This document shows positions 9,601 through 20,359 of a DNA stretch of 64,000 nucleotides, in pieces. The position numbers were made by a program, and so were the translations under genes. Position 1 is the first letter of the stretch, and every line of letters begins with the position of its first letter. The stretch comes from Lates calcarifer (taxonomy: Eukaryota > Chordata > Actinopteri > Centropomidae), in NCBI RefSeq assembly GCF_001640805.2, contig NC_066852.1, forward strand, positions 4,634,194-4,698,193, read 5' to 3'. Below the pieces are notes generated by a model, which was not told the origin of the DNA, made no database searches, and was given only the letters and a program-made list of their open reading frames with translations.

Positions 9601-11324
9601 CTCCTTTCCAGGCGAAATTTCAGGGTCCATACACAGTTTTGCGCCAGGTTTCCGAGTTAAATTATCTGTTGGAAACACCTCAGCGTAAACGTAAGACTCA
9701 GCTCTGCCATGTAAATTTATTAAAGCCTTATTTGCATCAGGGGTTGCAGTCTGGTGGGTTGGGGGACCCTGTGCAGCAGCCTATTATAAGACCTGTGCTA
9801 GCGGCAGATGCGGTAGGGAGACAGCGATCTGTGGCTGAGCCATCATTAGAGGATGATGGGGTGGTTGCACCTGATGAGAGCCTGTTGACAGGCCGGCTAA
9901 ACAACTCCGAATCGCTGGATAAGTTGGAGTTTTTGCTGGGGCACTTGCCCAAGGAGCGAGGCACTGAGCTGGTTGCTCTCATTCACAAGTACTTGTGTCT
10001 GTTTAATAATGTCCCAACCCGCACACACCTGATTGAACACGACATTGATGTGGGTGATGCGCAGCCTATCCGTCAGCGCTTTTACAGAGTGTCAGAGGGA
10101 AAACGGAGGGTGATGGAAAAGGAAATAAAATATATGCTCGATCACAAAATTGCAGAACCATCTTCTTCCAGCTGGGCGTCCCCTTGCCTGCTGGTGGATA
10201 AGGCAGACAAAAGCCCGAGGTTTTGTACGGACTACCGTAAGGTAAATGGGGTTACGAAGCCAGATGCATATCCACTTCCACGGATGGAAGATTGTGTGGA
10301 TCAGGTGGGCTCAGCGCGTTTTGTTAGCAAATTTGATTTGCTCAAGGGGTACTGGCAGGTTCCGCTGTCACTGAGAGCTAGAGAGATATCTGCCTTTATC
10401 ACTCCGTTTGGTCTTTACGCGTACTCTGTGATGAGTTTTGGGTTGCGTAATGCGCCAGCGACGTTCCAGCGTCTGATGAACATGGTTGTATCTGGGCTGT
10501 CCGGTTGTGCGGTGTATCTTGATGACGTAGTTGTCTATAGTGATACCTGGGAGGATCATGTCCTCCGTATTAGACAGCTGTTTGACCGACTTCGTGATGC
10601 ACACTTGACAGTCAATCTGGCGAAGTGTGAGTTCGCCAAGGCGACAGTCACCTACCTTGGAAAGGTAGTGGGGCAAGGGCAAGTGCGGCCGGTGCGTGCT
10701 AAGGTAACTGCGATAGAGAAGTATCCAGTTCCTACCACTAAGAGGGAGCTTATGCGCTTCCTAGGGTTGGTGGGTTACTATCGCAGTTTCTGTAAAAACT
10801 TTTCAACCGTAGTGGCCCCTTTGACTGACTTGTTGAAAGCCGGAGTAAAATATATCTGGTCAGCTTCTTGCCAAACGGCCTTCGACAATGTTAGGTCTGT
10901 GCTTTGTTCACCTCCTGTCCTTGCAGCACCCTGTCTGAATCGCCCGTTTCAGCTGCAGGTGGATGCCAGTGACGTAGGTGCTGGTGCTGTGCTGATCCAG
11001 TTAGATGACAACAGTGTTGAGCGTCCCGTGAGCTTCTTCTCTCGGAAATTTAACTCGCATCAGTTGAATTACTCTGTGATTGAGAAGGAGACTCTGGCTC
11101 TGGTGTGGGCCTTGCAGCATTTTGACGTCTATGTGGATTCTGGTGTTCCTCTGGTGGTCTATACTGACCATAATCCTATTGTTTTCCTCCATTCGTTACC
11201 TTGTCCCAATCGCAGACTGATGCGATGGTTTTTGTTTTTGCAATCCTATTGCTTAGATATACGTCACATCAAAGGACCTGAGAATGTTGTGGCTGACGCA
11301 TTGTCCAGAGCTCCTTGCTCTTGA
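6642..11324 (+). CDS. gag-pol: Gag-Pol polyprotein of a Gmr1-type Ty3/gypsy retrotransposon
   Basis: This is a 1560-residue single-frame polyprotein that forms the particle and copies and integrates the element. Gag includes a capsid region with SCAN-like motifs (YRQKF at 220, VLEQF ending at 270) and one CCHC zinc knuckle (C359, C362, H367, C372). The aspartic protease has DTG at 467-469 and ILGND at 536-540. The integrase follows: zinc finger H693, H698, C728, C731; catalytic D762, D821, E857 (D,D35E); GPY at 995-997. Reverse transcriptase comes after integrase: D1232 and YLDD at 1292-1295. RNase H ends the protein, with D1441, an IEKE motif at 1480-1483, D1509 and D1552. Standard Ty3/gypsy elements put integrase last, so the order is diagnostic for the Gmr1 group. 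There is no stop or frameshift and the catalytic residues are present. The start ATG at 6642 is the first ATG in this long frame; Gag-to-Pol ratio control by a frameshift is therefore not used. Confidence 0.95.
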   Translation: MSVNMDLVEEFLKVPTEELLERCSREQLVRIAEHFKMDVGDKRLKENMRNILKENLLEVGVLSQQIPAVAPGLDSFGVAASGEARGSTVLTFEQQRELLLLQMEMKKLELEERRLTLSNVSGMRQLPGGIAGPSHGFDVSMNLRLVPQFCERDPDTFFSLFERVAESRDWSDAERTLLLQCVLTGKAQEAYSALSVAESKVYVSVKTAVLKAYELVPEAYRQKFRSWEKSGRQTHMEFARELVTHFNRWCTSLGVHTYEALCDLVVLEQFKNSLPSNIATFVAEHKVKTAAEAAALADEYVLTHRVDHEHRARDEFGFRGDGNRFRPVGKRWEETAGPRHTTPEKAVRSQGYYDAGKRCNYCKGRGHWKNECPAKAGSKGGFSNAKVKPVALAAPVRYSSPVESPGSISSRVISPCSVSLSPFPSDTQVEIAVNCSPGHRDFSAFVSDGHVSLVGSDDKVPVKILRDTGAFDSFIVSTVLPFSHCTDTGDYILMRGMGLNVLPVPVHKLELDCGLVRGEVVMGVRPALPIPGVDIILGNDLAGIRVWADGPPPPVVTSSPSVAEKPDESAQSFPSVFTACAVTRAMRSREAEPEAEQSDTEGNEAPSVSIPDSLLSVSRSDLAQEQSSDLSLRELFHMVLPGAKGKSAARGYFLQDQLLVRKWVPHGDCFVGNPVFQIVVPEKFREEVLRTAHNQSGHLGVRKTYNYILKYFFWPRLKKDVSRYIRTCHTCQLTGKPNQTVKPVPLIPIPAMTQPFEHLIIDCVGPLPRSRSGSSYLLTVMCQSTRYPAAYPLRTITAKSVVRALTQFMSIFGIPKVIQSDQGSNFSSHLFAQVLRQLRVKHNQASAYHAQSQGALERFHQTLKSLLRGYCVELDQDWEEGLPWLLLAAREVVQESTGFSPNDLVFGHRVRGPLTLLYDHVGQSEPPVNLLDFVNGFRHRLYMAGERAKKNLVSAQNKMKQLYDRRTEKRQFSSGDQVLALLPLVASPFQAKFQGPYTVLRQVSELNYLLETPQRKRKTQLCHVNLLKPYLHQGLQSGGLGDPVQQPIIRPVLAADAVGRQRSVAEPSLEDDGVVAPDESLLTGRLNNSESLDKLEFLLGHLPKERGTELVALIHKYLCLFNNVPTRTHLIEHDIDVGDAQPIRQRFYRVSEGKRRVMEKEIKYMLDHKIAEPSSSSWASPCLLVDKADKSPRFCTDYRKVNGVTKPDAYPLPRMEDCVDQVGSARFVSKFDLLKGYWQVPLSLRAREISAFITPFGLYAYSVMSFGLRNAPATFQRLMNMVVSGLSGCAVYLDDVVVYSDTWEDHVLRIRQLFDRLRDAHLTVNLAKCEFAKATVTYLGKVVGQGQVRPVRAKVTAIEKYPVPTTKRELMRFLGLVGYYRSFCKNFSTVVAPLTDLLKAGVKYIWSASCQTAFDNVRSVLCSPPVLAAPCLNRPFQLQVDASDVGAGAVLIQLDDNSVERPVSFFSRKFNSHQLNYSVIEKETLALVWALQHFDVYVDSGVPLVVYTDHNPIVFLHSLPCPNRRLMRWFLFLQSYCLDIRHIKGPENVVADALSRAPCS

Positions 11325-11690
11325 AAATGCTTATCATGTCTGTGGTAACCTCTGGTCTCCTGCTTTTTTTCCCCTTCTGTCACTCTTAAATTGCTTCCCC
11401 AGGCGCCGGGGTTGCTGGGTTGCAGTGTGGATAGTGGTGGGGTTGGCTCAGAGATTATTCCAGGTCTGGTGAGTATGGTGGTATCAAGAGGAAAAAAAAA
11501 AAAAAAAAAAAAAAAAAAACACTAAGCTCAATAGTTGCAAATCTTCAGAGTTGGCAGAAATAAGGTGTATTGTTGTGGTGTAAGTATATTATTAAAAAAA
11601 TGAGTTGTATTACTGTCATTAGCTATGGGTTGGTTGTTAGCCAATGTAATTGTTGGTTGTTGAGATTCCTGATAGGAACCTCTCTTTTAT
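11325..11690 (+). other. 3' untranslated spacer of the retrotransposon
   Basis: No envelope or accessory frame lies between the Gag-Pol stop and the 3' LTR. The spacer contains a run of 28 As at 11492-11519 and otherwise mixed sequence. Confidence 0.7.
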
Positions 11691-11699
11691 GGGAGGGGG
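11691..11699 (+). promoter_or_regulatory. polypurine tract
   Basis: GGGAGGGGG directly abuts the 3' LTR. This is the standard position and composition of the RNase H-resistant primer for plus-strand cDNA synthesis. Confidence 0.85.
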
Positions 11700-12054
11700 T
11701 GTGACGACTCCTCCACCTGGACACTAGGTGTCCCTGTTGTTTTCCTTTTACTTCTTTCTTGCTACAGGTGTAGGGTGGAGGGTCATCAGCTGATTGAGCC
11801 ACACCTGGGCCCAGTGTGTGCTCCATCTTATATTAACCCTCAGTCTGGAGTCCGATGGTGGGCTGGGAGCTTGGAGGATGGTTCCTGGTCCTGGCCGACC
11901 GTGGTGGCAGCTGCCGTTTTCTTTTTGTTAGTTTGGTTGTTCGTGTGTTTGGTTATTCTCTCTTTTTTTTTTGTGAAAATAAATTGCTGGTTTTTAATCT
12001 GCCAACTCGTGCCGTCTCCCTCTCTTGCCACAGTTGTCGAGCCGGGCTGTGACA
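11700..12054 (+). repeat. 3' LTR (355 bp)
   Basis: Same sequence as the 5' LTR apart from one extra T in the T-run near 11963-11972. It ends TGTGACA and is followed by CCCT, which repeats the four bases before the 5' LTR. Its AATAAA is at 11978-11983. Confidence 0.95.
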
Positions 12055-12390
12055 CCCTGTATGACAGTTCTGCTCCCTGGTCAGTAGGACTTAAGGAAGC
12101 ACAAGGACTGTTGTTGCTTGCTGAAATGTAGAGGTTGATTAGATTGCAAAATCTCATCTTGGAAGCAGTTGTGAGGTGCAGCACAGAGCTCTCTTATATG
12201 AGTTTGTCAGTGCTGTAGTGGTTGTTCTTTAACCACAGGCTTGACCCTGAAGTGAGCTCTGGAGAATATTTTATCTAGTTTAACTTACTTAAGTTGCCTG
12301 TGATGCATTTAGATGCATTTCTGTTGATGCTTGCTGGCAATGCTGTCCCTTATTGGTGAAACATATGTAAATAGATTGCTGATCTCTACG

Positions 12391-12420
12391 TACTGGGGTG
12401 GACATCAGCACACCCCAGTA
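12391..12420. other. perfect 10-10-10 inverted repeat
   Basis: TACTGGGGTG is followed by a 10 base loop and CACCCCAGTA, its exact reverse complement. No poly-T terminator or longer arms extend it, so its role, if any, is unknown. Confidence 0.6.
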
Positions 12421-14442
12421 AAATATCAGTATAATGTAATGTTATTTTTTTAAAGAAAAAACCTGGCAGAGTTGTTGTAACACACTTCCCATCTGTGAAC
12501 ATTTTAATAAACAAGCTGTCTAGATTACTTCAAAGCCCCAACAGCAAATATGGTGACCGGCTACAACTGCTGGTAACCAGGCTGACAAACACAGATACAC
12601 AGAGCTGGAGAGCACAGTTCAAACATATGAATAATAACTGGAGTAAACACACATACAGCAAGGGTTTTAGTAGTTGGAGGAAGGACTAAAGCCAAGTTCT
12701 ATTAACAAATCCACCAATATGTATAGTAAACAATATGTAAATCTAAATATATGCAAAAAGACAAAACCTGTTTTTTCAGCCTACAGGGAGCCCTCTGCTC
12801 AGAAAACAGTTCTACAGCAGTTTGGACTGAACCCAAATGTGAAATAGGTGAAAATCAATCCTCCAGTGGAATGGCACTGATAGCTTCTGTGGGAGCAGTA
12901 ACTTACAGACTATCAGCTGGAATGCAAAGGTTACCACCTCTGGCCTCACAGACACTGGATATTTAATGGTGTCATGATATGACCCTGCTGTCATTTTTTT
13001 TGATTTACTGGCCCAATATGGGGCAACATCTCAGGATAACTTACCACCTACAATAGCTAACGTTAACATTGTCATCAAACGACATGTCAGGCTTGGTGTT
13101 CAGCTTTACTGAGAATAGTATAGGAACATTCAAACTGACGGTGAATCAGTGAAAGATTTAAAATCTTAATTATTAACAGTGATGAGCACAAGCACATTTG
13201 AAGGGTATTTTCTCTCATGTTTCCAAAAAGTGTTAAGACTTTTCTCTCCCCCCAAATTGTTCATAGTGCAGTCAGATCATACTGGTACAATGTTCCTTTC
13301 ATTTTTGAGACATTTCAGACAGATTTTAGAATACATCTCCCACATTCCAGCCGTCTGTTTGTCTCTGGGTGATTGACTCAGCTGCTGACTGTTTGTGGAG
13401 GCGGCCGAGGCCAGCTGCTGACTGTTTCTTATGGAAATGTGATAAATGTGTCTCTTTGGTTTCAGACTGTTGTCAGTGTTTGTGAGCACAAGTTAATTCT
13501 AACACAACTGATATGCTATAAGTATGCTGTAAGTACTTTTGACAAAATTGCCTGACTTGGTCATTTACTTACTTCATTATCCACTCTGAACTCAGCAATG
13601 GAGATTGATATTATTGAGACTCATTCAGCAATATTTTCTCCACGTTTTTCTTAAAGTTATTATTGAGGAGGTCCTGACGTGCTCTTAAACAGCAGACTTG
13701 TTCACACCTGTGTTCTTATAATGATGAATCCCATTATCCTGGCATAAGGTTGTCATAAAAGGCAATGGGCAAAGTGAAAATGTAGTTGAAAAGAAATGTT
13801 CAGTTAAAAGCAGAGAATACGCAATGAAAATGGTGGATCACCAGACTCCAAATGTGAGAAAAGCTTCAGTAATTCTGCAGTGGAAGTACTGCTGCAAGAA
13901 GTGAACAGCAGTCATATTTAGTGGGGTCAGTAGTGGATTAAAATAACAAAAGATTCATTGGATGCTATTACTTGTTCAGTGAATGCTGTATGTGAAAAAA
14001 AGGCACACAACTGATGAAAAAAGATTAAAAAAAATAAAATATTGCTAAACACAGAAGAGAGATGCTGATCATTGGAGGAAGAAAATCTTTTCCCATGAGT
14101 ATTCTGGGTTGGACCAGTGCTTCGTGACCATCAGCTGAGCATTTGAACACAGAGCTATAGAAATACAGAACTGAAGAAAATGCAGTAACCAAGTATTTAG
14201 CATGTAACGTGTCAGTGCTCAAATGTGCACAAGTGTGCACAAGTCTCTTGTGTGTGTGCAGATTCTGCGCTCAGGTGGTGAATGAGGCTCAGTGTTACTA
14301 ATAACACATTTTACTTTGTAAGTGCCAGTCAGGAATTTTTTTTGACAGCTTGGTCATGTGATAGCATTGTTGTCTGAGAAAATAAAAACTTTAGTCCAAC
14401 TGTAGCATTAATTCATGCAGACCATTATCCTTACAGCAAGCA

Positions 14443-14510
14443 TAAACACACACCCACCCACACAGACAAACACACACCACCACACAGACAAACACACACA
14501 CACAACCAGT
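14443..14510. repeat. imperfect (CA)n microsatellite
   Basis: CA repeats are interrupted by CCCA and CAGACAAA units. A translated reading frame over this stretch is an artefact of the repeat. Confidence 0.9.
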
Positions 14511-17500
14511 TTGGAAGCATATTGTAGGCTTCACAAGACCATGGTCACTGTAATGAATTGACAGTAAATACAGCAAGAGTTTCTTTAGCATGAATAATGT
14601 GATATCCCTGTGCTGATCAAACACGGTATAGTAGACACTGCAGTATCTCATTAGGGGACCATGCTGCCTCCAACCTGACTTGAATCTGTTTTAATTCTTT
14701 CAAATGAATCTTTCTCTGTCTCACCGGTCTCAGTTTCATCTTTATTTTTAGTCTCACATTGTCAGAGGAAATCTGTTGCCACACAGCTGTCAGAAATTAT
14801 CTGATGACGAATTAACTCATCTGAACCAGGCGAGCTCACATGCCTCATATGCTCCATCTTGAAGCTGAATATTAGGTTTGGCAGAATTTCATAAGCCAGA
14901 GTTTGTGATGTTTTTTTTTTTTTTTCCTTTTCTCCTGCTCTTTGTTTGCTTTGCTGGGAGCCTGAAATCACACCAGGTCAAATTATTATCCAGAGCATCA
15001 TGATTGATTGACAGACAAGAATAGGGAATGTACATTCCCAGAGTCTCAGGGCAAATACATTTTCTCAGGCTTTAAAGTGCTATGCGTGGAGCTGTCTGTG
15101 AAGGAGCAGATCTGCTGCGATTTCCTTCTCACACTTCATCGATCCTCTGTAAGGTTTGTTACAGTCAGGTGATGGGCTGATTTGGAATGTTTCAAGTGAG
15201 ATATCATGGCCTTACATTTTGCTCAAAGAGTAAAACACACACTACTTCATCTGGATTCTTCATGCTGCTCAATACAATTTATTCGTAATTCTGCTGCCAG
15301 CTACCGTGTGCAGCGCTGCCAAGTCATCTTTACTTCCCCTCTGTCCCCAGTCACCACCTATCTTGAATGTATTTAGCCTCACTTTGCCATGTGAGTAGTC
15401 AGATGTACAGCTCCAAACACCTTCATTTCCCACTGGACATGACCGTACTAACACTGAAGTAAGAGCAGTCTGGGTTGGTTATAGGTGAAGCACTCGTTCC
15501 ATGAGAGTGTGCCTTCCTCACCTCAAGGCTTTTAATGCTCGGCTTTTTGAAGATTCCACATGCGCAAATTGTCGGTTTTTCAGTGAATCCACAAGAGCAT
15601 AAACGTGCATTACATACAAGTCAGCAGCCTTTTTTTTTTACCTTCTCCAAGCTTCTCTTGCAGCCTGTTTGCAGCCCGAATTTTTTGCTCTTTAGCTGCT
15701 CTTTCACCGTTTGTTTTCTGACAATTCAAGTTCAAAGCCTGCCTCTTGGTTTATTCTCACACATTACCTTTGCTCCTGAAAGAATGCTGATAGCTAAATG
15801 CCTCCGCCACAGTCCTCATGAATCACCGGCCAGCTTGCATTGCCATCATTGGCTAGTTGATTTCTTCTGTCTTCATGTTTTGATATAATTACTGAAAAAC
15901 CTCAGTATCATTTGCTTATTTCTTGAAAGTGAATATTTAGCATATTCCAAAGATTCCCACAGATGCATGAAGTGAAGATCAAATATTTCCACCATGTTTT
16001 CTGAAAAGGACAGAAAGCTGGGAAATCCATAATGGATTATTACCTAAGCAAAGAGACTGAATGCCTCCCCATGGAAACTGATAGAACCTAGTGCTGTGGG
16101 ACCCAAAATAAGTATTTTTCAATAGTCACACTTCAAAAATAGTGTCTCAAGGAAAGGACAAATGCAAAGTCTCCTTTTTATACTCGTCCTTGCCTTATAT
16201 TCCTGTTTAGAAAGGTTCAATTCAGTTTATCTTTGGTTCAGGGGCTGTTTTTCCTCCATTCGATTTCTTTCATCAGTTTGTGTCTAAAACACATTTCAGC
16301 CTGACAATAACAATTTGTTGTCATAAACAATGGAGACAACCAGAGTTCAGTTTAATACATTGTTATATCATTGTGTTTTATATGTACTTTTATATTGATT
16401 TGAAGAGGCCCGGAACAGGTCCAAAGCACTTTGGGTTGCAGAACTGTACATGTTATCTTTTCCTTCTCTATATTTTTAGACTATAGCTTTCTATTTGTAT
16501 TGTTTCTCTAACTGACTGTGGAAAATGCATATAGCACAGCTTTAAGTGTGACTTTGTTGCACTTCTACTTCTGTTAGAGTGTGGTAACTGCATGTTCAAA
16601 GCTTTATCTGTCTGTTTCTCTGTGCTGTAGTGAGGATTTGTACTTATATTTCGCATTGTATAATTATGATTTTTATTTATTTATTTATTACTATCTCTCA
16701 GTCACAACAAATATCAGCACCTGCACTGGTATTGATCTCTGCTCCCACACACAGAAAAACACACACTGTCAATAGCCCATAGTATCTATTTTCGCATGCA
16801 GCAAAGCACTTCATTATATAACTAAAAAACACCCTCATCCCAAGCATGACAGAAATCCTTAAGTCTGACTTTCTTTTGACATTTTCATGCACTACATTAT
16901 TAATTAACACAATATTCAGAAACACTTCATAGAGGAACAATATCAAGTCTATTGCATCTCAGTGATTATCAAACTGTGATCAAGACTCACTGTGCAGAGC
17001 ACATTAATATTTTATTTACATTGTTAACAGTTCACAGTATTGTAAGAGGTTTGTTGACACAATTATGTTTTTAGTTCATTTTTATGACACTGAAATATTT
17101 TTTAATTATCTTGTTGTACAAAGTCTGACAAAACATATGCAGCAAAACATGAGCTGACCTGGAACTTTACTTCCTCTTTGTTATTCTCTATAGAGCTTTC
17201 AATAAATGCATGTCAACATTTCCGGTAATGCATCACTATGTGGATTATGGGCACTTCCTTTTGTAACTGTTGTTAATTCCTAATATTAGGTCAGAATTCC
17301 TCTTAGTCATTTTAGTCCAGCTGTTTCAAAACCTTAAGCTTCAAAATCTTAAAGCAGACACTGATTTTCTGGGATCCACTCAAGCATATTCAATGCTTAT
17401 CCTGTCAAATGAATTCCAGAGAGTGGTTTGCAAATTACCAAGTTTTTCAAAGTTTAAAACAAGTTTTCATCTGCAGGTTAAACAGTATGCGGGAATAGAG

Positions 17501-18423
17501 GTATGGTGCAAGGTAAAACAAAGAAAAAAAGAAAAAAAAAAAACAGGTGCAGGACGCAGTCATCCACTGTATGGATTTCAGCTGAGAAAAGAGCAGATGG
17601 TGTGAAACATTATTGTGCCCCAATTCGTAGATGGGCATAGCCTGAACAAACTTGTACATCACATTTGATAAAATTAAAATGTAAATATTCAATAACACAG
17701 GCTGTGCTGTGGTGCAGCCTTGTCTTTTTTTTTTAAATATTTGCAAACAAACAAGAATTTGGTGGAGACACAAGTTAGTGAGACCACTGTACCACTAAAA
17801 GATCAGTAGAAGGAGGCACATCTCTTCTCCTGTGTGGGGGATGTTCATTTGTCAGCTGAATATAACACAACTGAACATGCCGAGTTTTCATGGACTGTAG
17901 TGCCAAGAAGAAATGTTGGGCCAAGAAAAAAACTGCTTTAGATACAAGATTAAACAATCATTATATTAGCCATAGTAGTATTATATTAACTTTATCAGTT
18001 AGGGTTGCTTTGGTAGTAAGTTCAAAATACTAGTTATTAATAATTTGTTGGACCCTAAAATTCTAAACGGAAAGTGTCTGCTCCGTGCAGCAGCAGAAAG
18101 GAGTAACAGAAGTTTAATATGTGATGAGAGGAGAGTTGACCGACAAGACGAGCAGAAAGTGCCAAAAGGGAACATGATAACATCAATGCAGCAATCTGCA
18201 AACTGTCTGATAAAAGCAGCAGCATCTTAAAGTGGCACTTATATGCACACCACATTGAGCCAACACGTCTTCTGCTGTAAAATGTCCAGTCTAATCGGTG
18301 GTGAAATTTACACTAATCTGTACAAGGTCAAAAAATGTTTTTAAAAAGTGTTAACACTCACATTTCATCAAGTTTAAATTACTTGGTATCTGATGCTGAA
18401 AAATGATAGCTAAAGGCTCTACC

Positions 18424-18483
18424 AAATATATATATATATATATTATATTATATTTTATTATATATATATATATATATATATAT
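18424..18483. repeat. (TA)n microsatellite
   Basis: Two TA arrays are separated by TTATATTATATTTTATTA. Confidence 0.9.
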
Positions 18484-20359
18484 TCGACCCTGGCCGCTGT
18501 AAATGACAATAAAATCCATGAAAATAAATAAAACAAAAATAAAATCCAGAGGCTTGTTGACCTTAATGACTATATAGGTTGCCTGTTCCTGTCCTTAAAT
18601 TTGACCCATTGGAGCATGCCAGCTGCAGACAGACAGGAGCTTTGACATTACGATAGCAATAATAAATACTTGGTTTAAGTTGTGGAATGGTCTCATACCG
18701 GAGCTTTGTCGTCAACAACAATTAACACACAGTTAACACTGTGAAGCAGTCTCAGGTTGGTTATGTTACTCTGCTGGGTTTAGGAAAAGATCATGGTTTG
18801 GATTAAAATTGGTTATAGGAGTGGTCATAGGTTAAAGAAACATCTACTAGGTTCAAATGGGAACTGAACAGCGGTGTCCATCCATCCACCCTGATCTCCC
18901 TCCAACAGAATTTGTTGCCTTTTATACTACATCATCTACTTTGTTCTTGTCATAATTACTATGGCCGCTATATGTCACTAAATAACATGCGGGCTTGACT
19001 TTCACAGGAGGGCAGTCTTGTTTTTTCCTGCCTTGATAAGACGTCATTAAGTCTGTGAAGACACATCGAGACCAACTATGTTGTATTGCTTGTTGCGCAT
19101 CTGTTGAAGTTCAATTACAACACATTTGACTGTACTGCTGTGTTTCAGAGGGGATGAACAAAATATTCACTTAGTGATATCTAGTGTGTCTTAGCATGAG
19201 TTGTTTCAACATGTCACACAAATGAAATTCAAAACCTAACTTGTCTGTTCAGGGTCAAGTGAAAATCATTTGAAACTGAGTGTTGGTCACAGTTTAGCCT
19301 AGGTTTACTGGGCTTTCCAAGGCCCATCATTGTTCAAATCCCCAATGAAAGATGGCTTTAAGTGATGAGCAAGAAGCGGAAGGTGCTCACACATAAAAGT
19401 CAGAAAAAACAGAATTAAAAAGCTCTGTAGCCCTTCTCCTTATTCCACTATCTATCTGTCTATCTATCTGTCCATCCATCCATCCAGCTATAATGTCTCC
19501 CTCTGTCTCTGTCCCTCTGTGTCTCTCACCTCCCACACTAAAAGCTCTTCAGCTTGTTGGATTTGTATGGTCCAAGGATTGTTTTGCATGCAGATTTCCT
19601 TAGAGGCTTGCCAGATACCCCAACAGTGCAGAGAGCCCCCCCCCCCTTTTCCCTCTGTCTGTTGCTTTTACAGCTTGCTAACAAAGCTTTGGAATAGTTT
19701 CAGTGTAGTGGCCAAGTTTTAAGAAGGAAATCTTTCCGATCAGCTGCACCGAGACCAAGTGGCATAGAGTGGCAGTTTGCACAGGCTATGCTTCAGTAGC
19801 TCTGGTTTAAGTTGTTTTAGCTGTACAGAGTTGGTAGCAAGGGGTCATTATGTGCTAGATTAAAATAGTTATGTTCAGACATGCCTAAGTGAAGATAATC
19901 ATCACAGGCTAAATGTGGGCTATTATTTCTATGCTTTTTATGTTGTTAATTTACGTGGTATTTTTGTAGTTGATCACTGTTTATGGCTCAATCATGTGTA
20001 CAGGCTCTTTACTGAAGACTTTATCATCTAGAAGTCTGGTTTAGTAAAAATCACATGGTAAGTTTCCTTACCATATAGTAAATGGCAAAATTTTCTATGA
20101 ATTAAGAATCAAGCCTAAAACATAGAAAGTTCAAATTTCTATGTAAGTATTGGATAAACACATAAGGTTTATGAAAAAGTTTACATGAACTTAATGTAAT
20201 CAAAGCTGACATTATTCAATTTATTTACACTGACTCAACATTATAGAAAAACATAGCATAAATGTGACCTTTTACATTGAATGTATGTGGTAAAATTACA
20301 CGGGGAATTATAATGTAATTAAAATACATAGATCTATGTTTTAGGATTTTTTTTTTTGA
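18484..20359. other. gene-free interval
   Basis: AT-rich DNA without recognisable genes. A TCTA/TCCA tetranucleotide stretch lies at about 19449-19487 and a C-run at 19638-19647. The stretch 18680-19080 (with GGTTTAGGAAAAGATCATGG) resembles a dispersed fish repeat I have seen before, but I cannot assign a family. Confidence 0.35.

Larger units (their letters stand above)
5622..12058 (+). mobile_element. complete Gmr1-type Ty3/gypsy LTR retrotransposon with target duplication
   Basis: The element spans 5626-12054 (6429 bp) and is flanked by a 4 bp target duplication, CCCT, at 5622-5625 and 12055-12058. The parts in order are: 5' LTR (5626-5979), tRNA-Pro-like primer binding site (5982-5995), leader of about 660 bp, one Gag-Pol frame (6642-11324), A-rich spacer, polypurine tract (about 11691-11699) and 3' LTR (11700-12054). 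The two LTRs differ only by one T in a T-run, so the insertion is very young. The pol order is protease, integrase, RT, RNase H. This is the rearranged, Ty1/copia-like order described for the Gmr1 group of Ty3/gypsy elements in fish and other deuterostomes. No envelope-like frame is present. All parts needed for retrotransposition appear intact, so the copy could be autonomous; activity itself is inference. Confidence 0.95.
12059..18423. other. gene-free interval
   Basis: No coding exon or defined mobile element is recognised. Seen inside are a perfect 10 bp inverted repeat with a 10 base loop (12391-12420), an imperfect CA microsatellite (about 14443-14510), a T-run near 14911-14925 and poly-A/T runs near 17520-17545 and 17724-17735. 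Open frames are short, and many owe their length to simple sequence. Confidence 0.45.

Noticed and set aside
11325..11690. Possible envelope-like gene after Pol
   Set aside because: Only about 365 bp with no long frame, signal peptide or membrane segment; the element is an ordinary retrotransposon without envelope.
11775..12131. 118-codon frame at the 3' LTR, with a twin in the 5' LTR (5701-5901)
   Set aside because: It lies in the LTR and is duplicated only because the LTR is. No motif supports a protein, and it includes promoter and polyadenylation sequences.
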